Assembly (NCBI GenBank): GCA_020633295.1
Contig: JACKDW010000014.1
Span: forward strand, 164,471 to 228,470
Length of the DNA stretch: 64,000 nucleotides
Source of the DNA: Myxococcales bacterium
Lineage (GTDB): Bacteria; Myxococcota_A; Polyangia; Nannocystales; Nannocystaceae
Direction: 5' to 3'
The stretch's first letter is position 1. Every line of letters starts with the position of its first letter. Both the position numbers and the translations under genes were made by a program. The notes below the pieces were generated by a model. The model saw only the letters and a program-made list of their open reading frames with translations, was not told where the DNA came from and did no database searches. Shown here piece by piece: positions 10,893-19,821 of this stretch.

Positions 10893-12152
10893 TCAGCGCA
10901 TCCAGATCACGAGCCCGTTACCCCAGTGACCGTCGGCCGCGTTGTCGTCCCACGCGTTGTTGTTGTTGTTGTTCGTGCAGCTGCAGATCGCGCTGAACGA
11001 CGCGCCGCCGTCCTCGTTGAGCCGCATGTGGATATCGCCGCAGGACTGGTACCCGTAGTCGTTGAGGTTCATGCCCTGCAGCCCCGTGTACGAGCCCGAG
11101 AGGATGTTGCCGTTGCTGCAATTGAGCGTCAGCTCGGGGTCCTCGCACACGGCGGTCACGGGGTGCGCGACGTCGCTGAACCATGAGAACGCCTCGGCGT
11201 CGACCCCCTTGAACCAAGTCCCCGTCTGCGTGACATCGTCCTCGGCGAAGGTCGTGAAGCGCGCGACCGTGAAGTCCGACAGCGCGGGTCCGAGACGCGC
11301 CGCGCCGTGCGACGCGACCCCGGGGGCGCGATCCTCGTAGGACGTGGCGTCGAGCAGCGAGTCGAGGTCGAGCTCATCCCCGAACCACCCGCGCGGTTCG
11401 TCGTACGGGTTCCCCTGGTGCCAGCGGTGGACCTTGGCCACGAGCGTCCAGCCGCCGTCGTCGTCGGTCATGTCGCAGTACGCGTCGAACGCCGCGTTGT
11501 TGTCGCCCGGCCCGTCGGGATCGATCGCGTAGACGCCGTCGCTCGCGTTCGGCAGCTCGGCGAGGATCTGGTCGCAGAGGGTCGCGTAGACGCACGTGCT
11601 CAGGCAGCCGTCGGCCTCGTCGCCGTCGCCGTCGTCGCACTCGTCGACGCCCGCCTGGACGAAGCCGTCGCCGCAGCTGGCGACGACGCAGGTGTCGAGG
11701 CAGTCGTCGGTGTTGTCGTCGTTGCCGTCGTCGCAGGCCTCGTCGCCGTTGATCACGCCGTCGCCGCAGACGCCGTCTCCGTCGCCGTCTCCGTCGCCGT
11801 CTCCGTCGCCGTCTCCGTCTCCATCACCGTCTCCATCACCGTCGCCGTCTCCGTCGCCGTCGCCGTCTCCGTCGCCGTCGCCGTCTCCGTCGCCGTCTCC
11901 GTCTCCGTCGCCGTCTCCGTCGCCGTCACCGTCTCCGTCGCCATCTCCGGCGGTCGTCCCTTCGCTCACGCTCCCGGCGGTCGTCGCCGCGCCTGTGCTC
12001 TCACCCGCGGTCGTGTCCGTTGAGCCCGTTGAGTTCGTCGTGTCGTCCGTGTCCGACCCGGGCCCGGTCGTCTCGGCGCTCGAGTCTCCGCACGCGGACG
12101 AGAGCGAGAGGGAGAGCGAGCACAACGCGAGGAGCAGAGAGCGCTTCATCAT
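10893..12152 (-). CDS. Lipoprotein with Gly-Asp repeat, Cys-rich myxobacterial repeats and fibrinogen-like C-terminus
   Basis: About 419 residues. The signal peptide ends in lipobox LSSAC, so it is a lipoprotein. A Thr/Ser/Gly-rich linker is followed by about 30 consecutive Gly-Asp pairs (DNA 11773-11945), then two DUF4215-type disulfide repeats (CGDGVINGDEACDDGN, CGDGFVQAGVDECDDG). The C-terminal 190 residues have the fibrinogen/intelectin-like signature AYCDMTDDDGGWTLVAK and end GHWGNGLVIWMR. Surface exposure and carbohydrate or calcium binding are plausible from the families. ATG 12152 or the next ATG 12149 is the start; AGG (from CAGGTTGAAA) is just upstream. A palindrome copy (12159) covers the leader. 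Confidence 0.85.
   Translation of the reverse strand: MMKRSLLLALCSLSLSLSSACGDSSAETTGPGSDTDDTTNSTGSTDTTAGESTGAATTAGSVSEGTTAGDGDGDGDGDGDGDGDGDGDGDGDGDGDGDGDGDGDGDGDGDGDGDGDGDGDGDGDGDGVCGDGVINGDEACDDGNDDNTDDCLDTCVVASCGDGFVQAGVDECDDGDGDEADGCLSTCVYATLCDQILAELPNASDGVYAIDPDGPGDNNAAFDAYCDMTDDDGGWTLVAKVHRWHQGNPYDEPRGWFGDELDLDSLLDATSYEDRAPGVASHGAARLGPALSDFTVARFTTFAEDDVTQTGTWFKGVDAEAFSWFSDVAHPVTAVCEDPELTLNCSNGNILSGSYTGLQGMNLNDYGYQSCGDIHMRLNEDGGASFSAICSCTNNNNNNAWDDNAADGHWGNGLVIWMR
11761..11946. repeat. Simple coding repeat of Gly-Asp codons
   Basis: Alternating GTCGCC/GTCTCC hexamers on the + strand, encoding (Gly-Asp)n on the minus strand. Such a tract should vary in length by slippage without leaving frame. 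Confidence 0.9.
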
Positions 12153-12158
12153 TTTCAA

Positions 12159-12176
12159 CCTGTCCCCGGAGACTAC
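12159..12176. repeat. Dispersed 18-bp palindrome in the leader of the Gly-Asp lipoprotein
   Basis: CCTGTCC-CCGG-AGACTAC, seven bases upstream of the minus-strand ATG, overlapping its ribosome site. Placed as an operator could be. Confidence 0.45.
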
Positions 12177-12342
12177 TTTGTTCGTCAGGCGAAGCGCTAC
12201 GCCCCGCGCAGAAATCGAGCCGGCGCTCGGGAGCGATCGACCTCGGACAGACCGCTGGGCCGGGCGAGCTCGCGGGCCGCTTCGCGCGGACGAGGTCGAC
12301 ACGCCGCGACCCGTGCGCTCGACGATGGACGAGCGCGCCGCG

Positions 12343-12927
12343 CTAGGCGAGCCGCGAGACCTTGTCGCGCAGCGTCGACATCAGCTCGCCCGGCGACAGC
12401 CTCGAGAGCTGCTCCCAGGGCGCGTCGAGCCCGGAGATGCTGGTCAGACGGTGCTGGATCATCATCCTGGGGATCCGCTCATAGCCCCACGTGATGCCGA
12501 ACGTGCCTTCCGACTGCAGCGACGCCTTGACCGAGCCGAGCGCCGTCGACTCGTCGATGAAGCCCTGAAACCCGGGGCCGCCCGAGAGCTCGATGTACCG
12601 CACCTCCTCGTCGGTCGCGTTCCAGAAGCTGTGCTGAAGACCCCGCGGCTTGATCACGTAGCTCCCGGTGGGCGCGGTAAAGCGCGTGCCCCCCTCGCCG
12701 CCGACCTCGAATTCGAGCTCGCCGTTGAGCACGACCACGACCTGATCCTCGTGCTCGTGCGCGTGCGGCGCGAGCAGCGAGCGTGGCTTCATCACGCCCT
12801 CCATCACCGAGTACTCGTTGTTCAGCCGGGTCGTGTGCACCTTGGTGACGAGATGAGTGCCGGAGTGAGCGCCCGCTCCCGGGAGGATGAGCAGGTCGGT
12901 CTCGGGTTGTTGTTGCGTGTTCGTCAT
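12343..12927 (-). CDS. Cupin-domain protein
   Basis: 194 residues, cytoplasmic. The cupin core (about 45-120) contains HAHEHEDQVVVVLNGELEFEV, the metal-binding His/Glu cluster of motif 1, and SYVIKPRGLQHSFWNATDEEV, motif 2 with its His. The sequence before and after is not diagnostic. It could be a small-molecule oxygenase, isomerase or sensor. The ATG at 12927 is preferred to earlier codons because GAGGA lies six bases upstream. It is divergent from the AraC-type regulator at 13032, with 104 bases between; such pairs are commonly regulator and target. Confidence 0.85.
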   Translation of the reverse strand: MTNTQQQPETDLLILPGAGAHSGTHLVTKVHTTRLNNEYSVMEGVMKPRSLLAPHAHEHEDQVVVVLNGELEFEVGGEGGTRFTAPTGSYVIKPRGLQHSFWNATDEEVRYIELSGGPGFQGFIDESTALGSVKASLQSEGTFGITWGYERIPRMMIQHRLTSISGLDAPWEQLSRLSPGELMSTLRDKVSRLA

Positions 12928-13031
12928 GGTGATTCCTCTACAGCTCTGCGGCGCCCTGATACCGTCCGGGAGTCTTGTGGGGCCCGGCGCGACGTGGTTC
13001 GGACGTGCCTTCAGAGTAGAGCGCGAGGCGA

Positions 13032-14093
13032 ATGCCACCAGGGACACAGCGCGACAAAGGGGGGACACCCGACGACATCCCCGCGACCGAGCGCGCGCGC
13101 GCCAGCGTCGTCATGGGCCTCGCCGCCTACGCCACGGCGCGCGGGCTCTCGCAGGCCGAGATCCTCGAGTGCACTGGCCTCGGGCTGTCCGAGCTGCTCG
13201 ACCCCGAGGCGCGGCTGCCCGCGCTCGCGGTGCACCGGCTCTGGCGCGAGCTCGCGACGCGCTTCCCCGACGAGGCCATCGCGCTGCAGCTCGCCGCGGT
13301 CGCGCCGCTGACCGACTACGGCGTGCTCCTCCACGTGATGCGCTTCGCCGAGACGCCGCGCGACGCCCTGCGGATGTTCGCGCGCTACCGAGAGGTCATC
13401 GTCGAGGGCCTCCAGGTCACCCTGATCGATGGCCCCGAAGAGGCCTCCCTGCGCCTGCACCACCGACTCGACATCATCGACGGTGGGCACGCCGCCGAGC
13501 TGGCGATCGCGCTCACGGTGCGCCTCGGCAGAGACGGCTTCGCCTCCGACTTCGCGCCGACGCGAGCCGAATTTCGCCACGCGCCGCACGGCCCGACGAG
13601 TCAATACGAGCGGGCGCTCGGCGTCCCCGCGCGCTTCGAGTGCCCGCACAACTCGCTGGTGTTTCGCGCAGCCCAGCTCGACACGCGAGTCCATCGCGGC
13701 GACGCGCACATGCTCCGCTACCTGCACGACCATCTCGAGCGCGCGCGCGAGCGCTTCGTCAACGCGGCCGCCCCGCGCGAGCTGGCGCGCGTCCGCGCGG
13801 CCGCGGCCGCGAACGCCGAGCGCGGGGACTACGGCGCCGAGGCCCTCGCGAGGCGGCTCGGGCTCGGCCTGCGCACGCTGCAGCGGCGCCTGCGAGAGCA
13901 CGACACGACCGTCGCCGCGCTGCTCGACGAGCTCCGCGAGGCCAACGCGCGCCAGCTGATCAGCGATCACCGGCTCGGCGTCGACGAGCTCGCGTTCCTG
14001 CTCGGGTACTCCTCGGCGCGCGCCCTCCGGCGCGCGTGCCTGCGCTGGACCGGCAAGACCCCGTCGGAGCTTCGGGCCACGCGCGTCGAGTAG
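13032..14093 (+). CDS. AraC-family transcriptional regulator (arabinose-binding-like domain plus HTH)
   Basis: 353 residues. Residues about 25-215 match the AraC-type 'Arabinose_bd' ligand domain found in OruR/ArgR-like regulators (LGLSELLDPEARLPALAVHRLWRE, APLTDYGVLLHVMRFAETPRDALRMFARY). The C-terminal HTH_18 region (about 255-350) has EALARRLGLGLRTLQRRLREH and the second helix pair VDELAFLLGYSSARALRRACLRWTGKTPSELR. It probably controls the divergent cupin gene; the 104-base shared intergenic region is the place to look for its site. Confidence 0.9.
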   Translation: MPPGTQRDKGGTPDDIPATERARASVVMGLAAYATARGLSQAEILECTGLGLSELLDPEARLPALAVHRLWRELATRFPDEAIALQLAAVAPLTDYGVLLHVMRFAETPRDALRMFARYREVIVEGLQVTLIDGPEEASLRLHHRLDIIDGGHAAELAIALTVRLGRDGFASDFAPTRAEFRHAPHGPTSQYERALGVPARFECPHNSLVFRAAQLDTRVHRGDAHMLRYLHDHLERARERFVNAAAPRELARVRAAAAANAERGDYGAEALARRLGLGLRTLQRRLREHDTTVAALLDELREANARQLISDHRLGVDELAFLLGYSSARALRRACLRWTGKTPSELRATRVE

Positions 14094-14160
14094 AGTACGC
14101 GAACGCTGGAGCGCCGCGAGGAGGCTCCCCCGACGTCGCCACGTCGCTCACCAAGTCGGC

Positions 14161-14186
14161 GGCGCGGCTGCTCGAAGCGCCGCGCC
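14161..14186. terminator. GC-rich hairpin between convergent genes
   Basis: GGCGCGGC (14161-14168) pairs with GCCGCGCC (14179-14186) over a 10-base loop, in the 203-base convergent gap between the AraC regulator and hypE. There is no T-tract, so terminator function is only a possibility. Nothing else is visible in this gap. Confidence 0.3.
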
Positions 14187-14296
14187 CAGCCCGACGCTGG
14201 CGCGCCCGTACGCGACGCGACGCGACGTGGCGGAGCGCGGCGCGGCGCTGACCTCGTGGCCCAGTGCAGGCAGCGCCCGCCCTTGAGCGCGCGCGC

Positions 14297-15364
14297 TCAA
14301 CAGATTCGTGGCAGCTGCGCGCCCGAGAGCATGTCGACGACGCGGGTCGTGCCGTAGGCGCTGCGGCCGACGACCTCCGCCGGCCCGCGCTCGAGCACGC
14401 GCCCGACCGCGACGGCCTCCGCGGTCACCGGGAAGCGCCGGAGGAGCTCGAGCGCCGCGTCCACGTGCTCGGGGGCGACGATCGCGACGAACCGGCCCTC
14501 GTTGGCGACGTAGAGCGGGTCGAAGCCGAGCAGCTCACAGACGCCGCGAACGGTCGGGTGAACGGCGACGCGCTCCTCGTCGAGCTCGACGCGCACGCCG
14601 GCGCTGGCGGCGAGCTCGTTGAGCGCGCTGGCGAGGCCGCCGCGGGTCAGGTCGCGCAGGCAGCGGACGTCGACGCCGCCCTCGAGCAGCGCCAGCGCGG
14701 GCTCGACCAGCGTCGCGAGGTCACTCTCGATCGGCGTCTCGATCATGAGCTGCTCGCGCGCCGCGAGCACGGCGATCCCGTGGCGACCGAGGTCTCCCGT
14801 GACGATGATCGCGTCGCCGGGTCGCACGCGCGCTGGCCTCGGCGCCGGCGCGTCGACGGGCGCGCCGACCCCGGTGGTGTTGACGAACATGCCGTCGCCC
14901 TTGCCGCGCTCGACGACCTTCGTGTCGCCCGTCACGACCTCGACGCCGACGAGCTCGCACGCCGCCCGGATCGCGAGCACCTGGCGCCACAGCGTGTCCA
15001 TGGGGAGGCCCTCCTCGAGCACCAATCCGAGGCTGAGCGCGCGCGGACGCGCGCCGCACATCGCCAGGTCGTTGGTCGTGCCGTAGACCGCGAGCGTGCC
15101 GATGTCGCCGCCGGGGAAGCGCAGCGGGCTGACGACGTAGGTGTCGGTGGTGATCACGACGTCGCCGCGCCCGCCGACGCGCACGCGCGCGCCGTCGTGA
15201 CGCGCGCGCAGCGACTCGCCCCCGAGCGTGGCCACGAACATGCGCTCGACCAGCTCGGCCGACAGGCGCCCGCCGGCCCCGTGCGCCAGCGTGACGCGGG
15301 GGTAGTCGCGCAGCGAGATCGGGCACGCGGGCAGCCCCGCAGCGCCCCAGGCCGACGCGCTCAC
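14297..15364 (-). CDS. hypE: HypE, carbamoyl dehydratase of [NiFe] cofactor assembly
   Basis: 355 residues. HypE dehydrates the thiocarbamate that HypF places on its C-terminal Cys, giving the cyanide ligands of the NiFe centre. LAHGAGGRLSAELVERMF at the start and TTDTYVVSPLRFPGGDIGTLAVYGTTNDLAM are AIRS/PurM-fold ATP-binding signatures; it ends LPRIC, with the essential C-terminal Cys as last residue. Start GTG overlaps the hypD stop (GTGA). Last gene of the hydrogenase operon. Confidence 0.96.
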   Translation of the reverse strand: MSASAWGAAGLPACPISLRDYPRVTLAHGAGGRLSAELVERMFVATLGGESLRARHDGARVRVGGRGDVVITTDTYVVSPLRFPGGDIGTLAVYGTTNDLAMCGARPRALSLGLVLEEGLPMDTLWRQVLAIRAACELVGVEVVTGDTKVVERGKGDGMFVNTTGVGAPVDAPAPRPARVRPGDAIIVTGDLGRHGIAVLAAREQLMIETPIESDLATLVEPALALLEGGVDVRCLRDLTRGGLASALNELAASAGVRVELDEERVAVHPTVRGVCELLGFDPLYVANEGRFVAIVAPEHVDAALELLRRFPVTAEAVAVGRVLERGPAEVVGRSAYGTTRVVDMLSGAQLPRIC

Positions 15365-16464
15365 GCGCCCTCCCCGTCCGCGCGCCGGCGGTAGCGATAG
15401 TAGGCGGCGCAGGCCCCCTCGGACGAGACCATGGGGGCGCCGCGCGGGCGCGTGGGCGTGCACTCCCCCCCGAACAGCGGGCAGTCGGTCGGCCGCTTGG
15501 CGCCCCGAAGGACATGTCCCGCGATGCACTCGGGGTGCTCGCGCGCGCGCAGCTCGGCGATCGGGAAGCGCTCCTCGGCCGCGAAGCCGCGGTACGCCCC
15601 GCGCAGCGCGAGCCCGCTGCGCGGCAGCACGCCGACGCCGCGCCACGCCCGATCCACCGGCTCGAACACCTCGTCGAGCAGCGCGCGCGCCAGCGGGTTC
15701 CCGCCCGCCTGGACCACGCGCGCGTAGGCGTTCTCGACCCGCGCCTCGCCGGCCTCGAGCTGCCGGATCGCGCGCAGCACCCCCGCGAGCAGGTCGACGG
15801 GTTCGAAGCCCGTCACCACGATCGGCGCGCCGTGCCGCCGCGCGAGCGCCACGTAGCCCTCGGTGCCCATGACCGTACAGACATGTCCCGCGGCGAGGAA
15901 GGCGTCGATCTGGACGTCGGGCGCCGCGAGGATCGCGTGCATCGCCGGCGGCACCAGGACGTGGGAGACGAGCGCCGAGAAGTTGCCGACGCCCCCCGCG
16001 GCCGCGGTCTTGATCGCGAGCGCGGTGGCCGGCGCGGTCGTCTCGAAGCCGACCGCGAACAGCACGACCTCCCGCTCCGGGCGCGCGCGCGCCAGCTCGA
16101 CCGCGTCGAGCGGCGAGTAGACGACGCGCACGTCGCCGCCCCGCGCCTTCACGCTCAACAGGTCCTCGCGCGAGCCGGGCACCCGCAGCATGTCGCCGAA
16201 GGTGCACAACGTCGCCTCCGGGCGCGCGGCGATCACCAGCGCGCGATCGATCATCTCGATCGGCGTGACGCACACGGGGCAGCCGGGGCCGTGCACGAGC
16301 CGCACGCCCGCGGGCAGCAGCTGGTCGAGGCCGAACTTCAGGATCGCGTGGGTCTGCCCGCCGCAGATCTCCATCAGCGTCCACGGCCGCGTGACGGTCG
16401 ACTCGATGGCCGCGACGAGCGACCGCACGGCCGCCGCGTCGCGGAACTCGTCGACGAGCCTCAC
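15361..16464 (-). CDS. hypD: HypD, Fe-S scaffold for Fe(CN)2CO assembly
   Basis: 367 residues. It works with HypC to hold the iron while CN and CO are added. Visible motifs: EICGGQTHAILKFGLDQLLP, LVHGPGCPVCVTP (the GPGCPVCxxP hallmark), and the C-terminal Cys-rich 4Fe-4S region (HPECIAGHVLRGAKRPTDCPLFGGECTP). The ATG overlaps the hypC stop (16461-16464), so translation is coupled. Two dispersed-palindrome copies lie within (15499, 15868). Confidence 0.96.
   Translation of the reverse strand: MRLVDEFRDAAAVRSLVAAIESTVTRPWTLMEICGGQTHAILKFGLDQLLPAGVRLVHGPGCPVCVTPIEMIDRALVIAARPEATLCTFGDMLRVPGSREDLLSVKARGGDVRVVYSPLDAVELARARPEREVVLFAVGFETTAPATALAIKTAAAGGVGNFSALVSHVLVPPAMHAILAAPDVQIDAFLAAGHVCTVMGTEGYVALARRHGAPIVVTGFEPVDLLAGVLRAIRQLEAGEARVENAYARVVQAGGNPLARALLDEVFEPVDRAWRGVGVLPRSGLALRGAYRGFAAEERFPIAELRAREHPECIAGHVLRGAKRPTDCPLFGGECTPTRPRGAPMVSSEGACAAYYRYRRRADGEGA
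15868..15885. repeat. Dispersed 18-bp interrupted palindrome
   Basis: CATGACC-GTAC-AGACATG, CATG at both ends. Inside hypD. A weaker copy (GGCGCCC-CGAA-GGACATG) lies at 15499-15516. Confidence 0.5.
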
Positions 16465-16724
16465 GGCTCGACCTCCTCGGCGCCCGCGTCCGCCGGCTGC
16501 TCGAGCGCGTCGAGCAGCGCGAAGGTCCGGCGCGCCTCGGCCTCGTCCACGCGCTGCAGCGCGATCCCGACGTGCACCAAGACGTAGTCGCCCACGGTCG
16601 CCTCGGGCACGAGCGCGACGTTCACGGTTCGAACCACGCCGGCGAAGCTCACGCTCGCCGTGCGCGCGAGGGGGCCGTCGCGCTCGTCGACCGCCTCAAT
16701 CCGTCCCGGGATGGCCAAGCACAC
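16461..16724 (-). CDS. hypC: HypC, hydrogenase maturation chaperone
   Basis: 87 residues beginning (GTG)CLAIPGRIEAV, the MCLAIPG signature whose Cys2 binds the Fe(CN)2CO group and the hydrogenase large subunit. OB-fold-like core AGVVRTVNVALVPEATVGDYVLVHVGIAL is standard. The GTG at 16724 is fixed by that motif; further upstream frame is non-coding. It overlaps hypD by four bases. Confidence 0.95.
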   Translation of the reverse strand: MCLAIPGRIEAVDERDGPLARTASVSFAGVVRTVNVALVPEATVGDYVLVHVGIALQRVDEAEARRTFALLDALEQPADAGAEEVEP

Positions 16725-17103
16725 GCGCCTCGTCCTCCAGCTCAAGCATGCCACGGCGCGCCGGGGCCGCGCGCCGCGTTCGTTGTCGCCGCGCGTACTC
16801 GGCCTGCCCGGCGCGAGCCCGCCGTCGCCAGGGGCAGCGCGCGCGGCCAGACCGGGCGCAGGCCCGCCGCGCGCGCGAGCTCGATGACTCGCTCGAGCAG
16901 GAGCTTGTTGGCGAAGCAACCTCCCGCCAGCGCGAGCACGTCGCCGCCCTCGAGCCGGCGCGCGGTAGCGACGATCATCCGGGCCAGCGTCTCATGGAAG
17001 CGCGCCGCCACGGTCGACGCCGACACGCCGGCCTCGATGTCCCCCACGGCCGCGCGCAGCGCGGGGCGCCAGTCGAGCTCGAGCGCGCCGCCGTGATCTC
17101 GAA

Positions 17104-17121
17104 CATGTACAAAAGGATAGC
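17104..17121. repeat. Possible degenerate copy of the 18-bp palindrome
   Basis: CATGTAC-AAAA-GGATAGC inside hypF; the left arm fits and the right arm is degenerate. The surrounding AT-rich tract (to 17126) is unusual for this gene. Confidence 0.25.
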
Positions 17122-18838
17122 TTTTAACGACGTGGCGCCACCCCGCGCGGGCGGCGTGCTCGACCCGCGTCGCCGCCTGGGCCTCGAAGCTCGCCTCGTG
17201 CACGAGCCCGAGCAGCGACGCGAGCGCGTCGAACAGCCGCCCGACGCTCGTGGTCCGCGGCTCGGCGCGCGCGAGCAGGGACAAGAGCAGCGGCCGCTGC
17301 CCGTCGGGGATCCTCGCTACCGGCGGCAGCCGCCGCGCGAGCGCGGCCGGGCCGAAGCACACAAACAGCACCGCGAGCGCCGAGCGCCACGGCGAGCGCG
17401 CGGCCCGGTCGCCGCCGGGGAGCGTGAAGGGACGCATCCGCGCGACGTGACGGGGGAGCGCGCGCGCGTCGTCGAAGGCGAACCACTCGCCGCCCCAGCT
17501 CGAGCCGTCGTCGCCGAGGCCCGCGCCGTCCCAGGCCACGCCGACGCCCGCCTCGGTGACGCGGTTCTCCACCACGCACGCGAGCACGTGCGCGACGTGA
17601 TGCTGCACGGGCGTCAGCCCCAGCTCGTGCCGCGCCGCGAGCTGACGGGCGACCGCCGTGGAGCCGTAGTCGGGGTGCGCGTCGCAGGCGATCGCCGTCG
17701 CGCGCGACGGGTACAGCGTCAGGAGCTCCTGGGCCGCGTCCGCGCAGCGCCGCCGCGCGAGCGGACCGTCGAGCGTTCCGACGTGGGGACCCACGATGAT
17801 CGCCCGATCGAGCGCGAGGCAGACCGCGTTCTTGAGGTGCGCGCCCACGGCGAGCGTCGCGTCGCCGCCCTCGCGCTCCTCGACCTCGAGCACCAGCGGC
17901 GCGCACCCGCGACCGCGTCGCAGCGCGAGCGGGCGACCCGCGGCCCAGCGGACCACCGAGTCGTCGAGCGGCCGCACGATCGCGCGATCGTGGCCCAGGA
18001 TCACGTCGGCGATCGAGCCGAGCCGCGCCCGCGCCTCCTCGACGTCGACGCAGATCGGCTCCCCGCTGCGGTTCCCGCTCGTGGCCACGAGCGGCCTGGC
18101 GAGCCGCCGCGCGAGCAGGTGATGCAGCCCCGAGGACGGCAGCATGACGCCGAGCTCCTGGTTGTCCGGCGCGACCGCAGCCGAGAGCGTCGCGCCCGGT
18201 CGTCGCGTGACGAGCACGATCGGCGCCGCCGGCGAGCGCAGGAGCCCCTCGTCCTCGCGCGTCGGCGAGGCGACGCGCGCGAGCATCTCGAGGTCGGAGA
18301 CCAGCACGGCGAGCGGCTTCTCGGGTCGGCGCTTGCGCGCGCGCAGCCGCGTCACCGCCCCGTGGTCGGTCGCGTCGACGACGAGGTGAAACCCGCCCAC
18401 GCCCTGGATCGCCGCGATCGCGCCGCGCGACAGCGCCTCGGCGACGCGCTCGATCAGCGCGCGCGCGTCCCCGCGGACGCGCGCGCCGCCCTCCCACAGC
18501 GACAGCTGCGGGCCGCAGCGCGGGCACGAGATCGCCTGGGCGTGGAACCGGCGATCCTCGGGCTCCTCGTACTCCGCTCGACACGCGGCGCACCGCTCGA
18601 AGCGCGCCATCGTCGTGTGGGCGCGATCGTAGGGGAGCTGGGTGATGATGCTGAAGCGCGGGCCGCAGCGGGCGCAGCTGATGAACGGATCGCCGCACCT
18701 CCGGCTGCCCGCGTCGAACAGCTCCCGCACGCACGCGTCGCAGGGCGCGGCGTCGACCGGGACCGGCGCGCGGTTGATCCCGGCCGCGCTCGCGCGCACG
18801 CGAAAGCCCGCGCGCCCCGTCACGGCGAGCGGAGTAGA

Positions 18839-18856
18839 CGTGACCGTTTGGACATC
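18839..18856. repeat. Dispersed 18-bp interrupted palindrome
   Basis: CGTGACC-GTTT-GGACATC, one mismatch from the TGTCC/GGACA core. Inside hypF. Confidence 0.5.
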
Positions 18857-19070
18857 CGCGCCGGGCGGCGGGGACTCGCGCACGGCGGCGATCAGGCGCT
18901 CGATCGCCGCCGGCGCGCCCTCGAGCCGAAACCGACGCCCTCCGGGCCGTTGCGCACCGAGCCGTCGAGCCCGAGCGCCCGGGCGGCGCGCGCGACGAAC
19001 GGGCGAAAGCCCACCCCCTGCACGCGCCCGCGCACCCGCACGGCGCGCGCGCGCCGCTGGGCGTCCTCGC

Positions 19071-19334
19071 TCAGGTCTCGAACTCCAGGGACTCGAGGAC
19101 GACGCCCTGGGCGTCTGGATCGGTCTCATCGGTCATCTGCGTCAGCTCGAGGCGCGCGCCCTCGGCCACGGTCCCGCGCGACGCGAAGTCGAAGTGCTCG
19201 CGGAAGTGCTGCGGCGTGAAGTGTGACAGCGCGCCGAGCCGCAGCTTCATGCTGATCACCCGCTTGCCGCCGTGGAGCGCGTTGAGCTCCGTGACCTTGT
19301 TCATCAGGTTGTTGAGCACCGACATCTCGTGCAT
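19071..19334 (-). CDS. hypA: HypA-like nickel chaperone lacking the zinc loop
   Basis: 87 residues starting MHEMSVLNNLMNKVTEL, which is the HypA nickel site (Met1-His2-Glu3). The body VISMKLRLGALSHFTPQHFREHFDF matches HypA/HybF. HypA proteins are normally about 113-120 residues with a zinc loop of two CxxC pairs. Here the sequence passes directly from ARLELTQMTDETDP to VVLESLEFET and contains no Cys at all. The loop is therefore deleted in frame, not truncated. The stop is 29 bases before the hypF GTG. Zinc-dependent control of HypA must be absent or supplied by another protein. Confidence 0.88.
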   Translation of the reverse strand: MHEMSVLNNLMNKVTELNALHGGKRVISMKLRLGALSHFTPQHFREHFDFASRGTVAEGARLELTQMTDETDPDAQGVVLESLEFET

Positions 19335-19362
19335 CTCGCGTCTCCTCGGCTCGCGCCTCGCG

Positions 19363-19821
19363 TCACAGGGACTCCAGCACGGCGCGCGCGACCCGGTCCG
19401 CGGCCGCTCGCACGGCCGCGCTCGCGTCGTCGCCCATCGCGAAGCGCCGCCCCGCGATCGCGTACAGCTCGACGCGCGCGGGCAGCTGGCCCAGCGCCCG
19501 CGCCATCTCGACGGCCTGGGCCGGCCCCAGCGCGTGCGTGGACGCGCCGCCCAGCTCATGGGTAGGCAGCCGCTCGCTCGCGTCGAGGTAGACGACCTCG
19601 CCCGGCGCGCGCGACGTGGCCATCGCGTCCATCAGCACGACGCGCGTGCGCCCGCTCCACGCGTCCAAGAGCCCCGCCCCGTCGCCGCGATGCTCGAGCA
19701 GGTCCGCGCGCGCGTGACCGCCCAGCGCCGCGAGGGCGCGCACCGCCAGCAGCCCGGCGACGTCATCGCCGCGAAACTCGTTGCCGATCCCGATCACCAG
19801 CGGTCTGCTCGAGGTCGGCAC
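19363..19821 (-). CDS. Hydrogenase maturation endopeptidase (HyaD/HybD/HycI family)
   Basis: 152 residues: VIGIGNEFRGDDVAGLLAV carries the family's first nickel-binding acidic residue in GNxxRGDD, VLMDAMAT gives the second (Asp), and THALGPAQAVEMARAL the His. It trims the C-terminal tail of the large subunit after nickel insertion; the neighbouring large subunit has such a tail (LKLDVERV). The GTG start overlaps the large-subunit stop (TAGTG), so the two are coupled. Confidence 0.93.
   Translation of the reverse strand: MPTSSRPLVIGIGNEFRGDDVAGLLAVRALAALGGHARADLLEHRGDGAGLLDAWSGRTRVVLMDAMATSRAPGEVVYLDASERLPTHELGGASTHALGPAQAVEMARALGQLPARVELYAIAGRRFAMGDDASAAVRAAADRVARAVLESL

Larger units (their letters stand above)
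16696..19041 (-). pseudogene. hypF: hypF (carbamoyltransferase) interrupted by three single-base shifts
   Basis: HypF makes the carbamoyl group for cyanide ligands. Frame 1, from GTG 19041, gives the acylphosphatase domain VRVRGRVQGVGFRPFVARA up to NGPEG. After a missing base near 18931-18937 a second frame carries on (RFRLEGAPAAIERL) through two zinc fingers (CDACV..CARCG, CAACRAEY..CPRCG), the YrdC domain and the Kae1-like domain (HHVAHVLACVVENRV, LALAGGCFANKLLLERV). Near 16828-16832 and 16805-16811 two more one-base losses are needed to recover GDGGLA and GQAEYAR, ending at stop 16696. All other parts look intact. Either the assembly has indel errors or the gene is recently broken. Confidence 0.8.
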
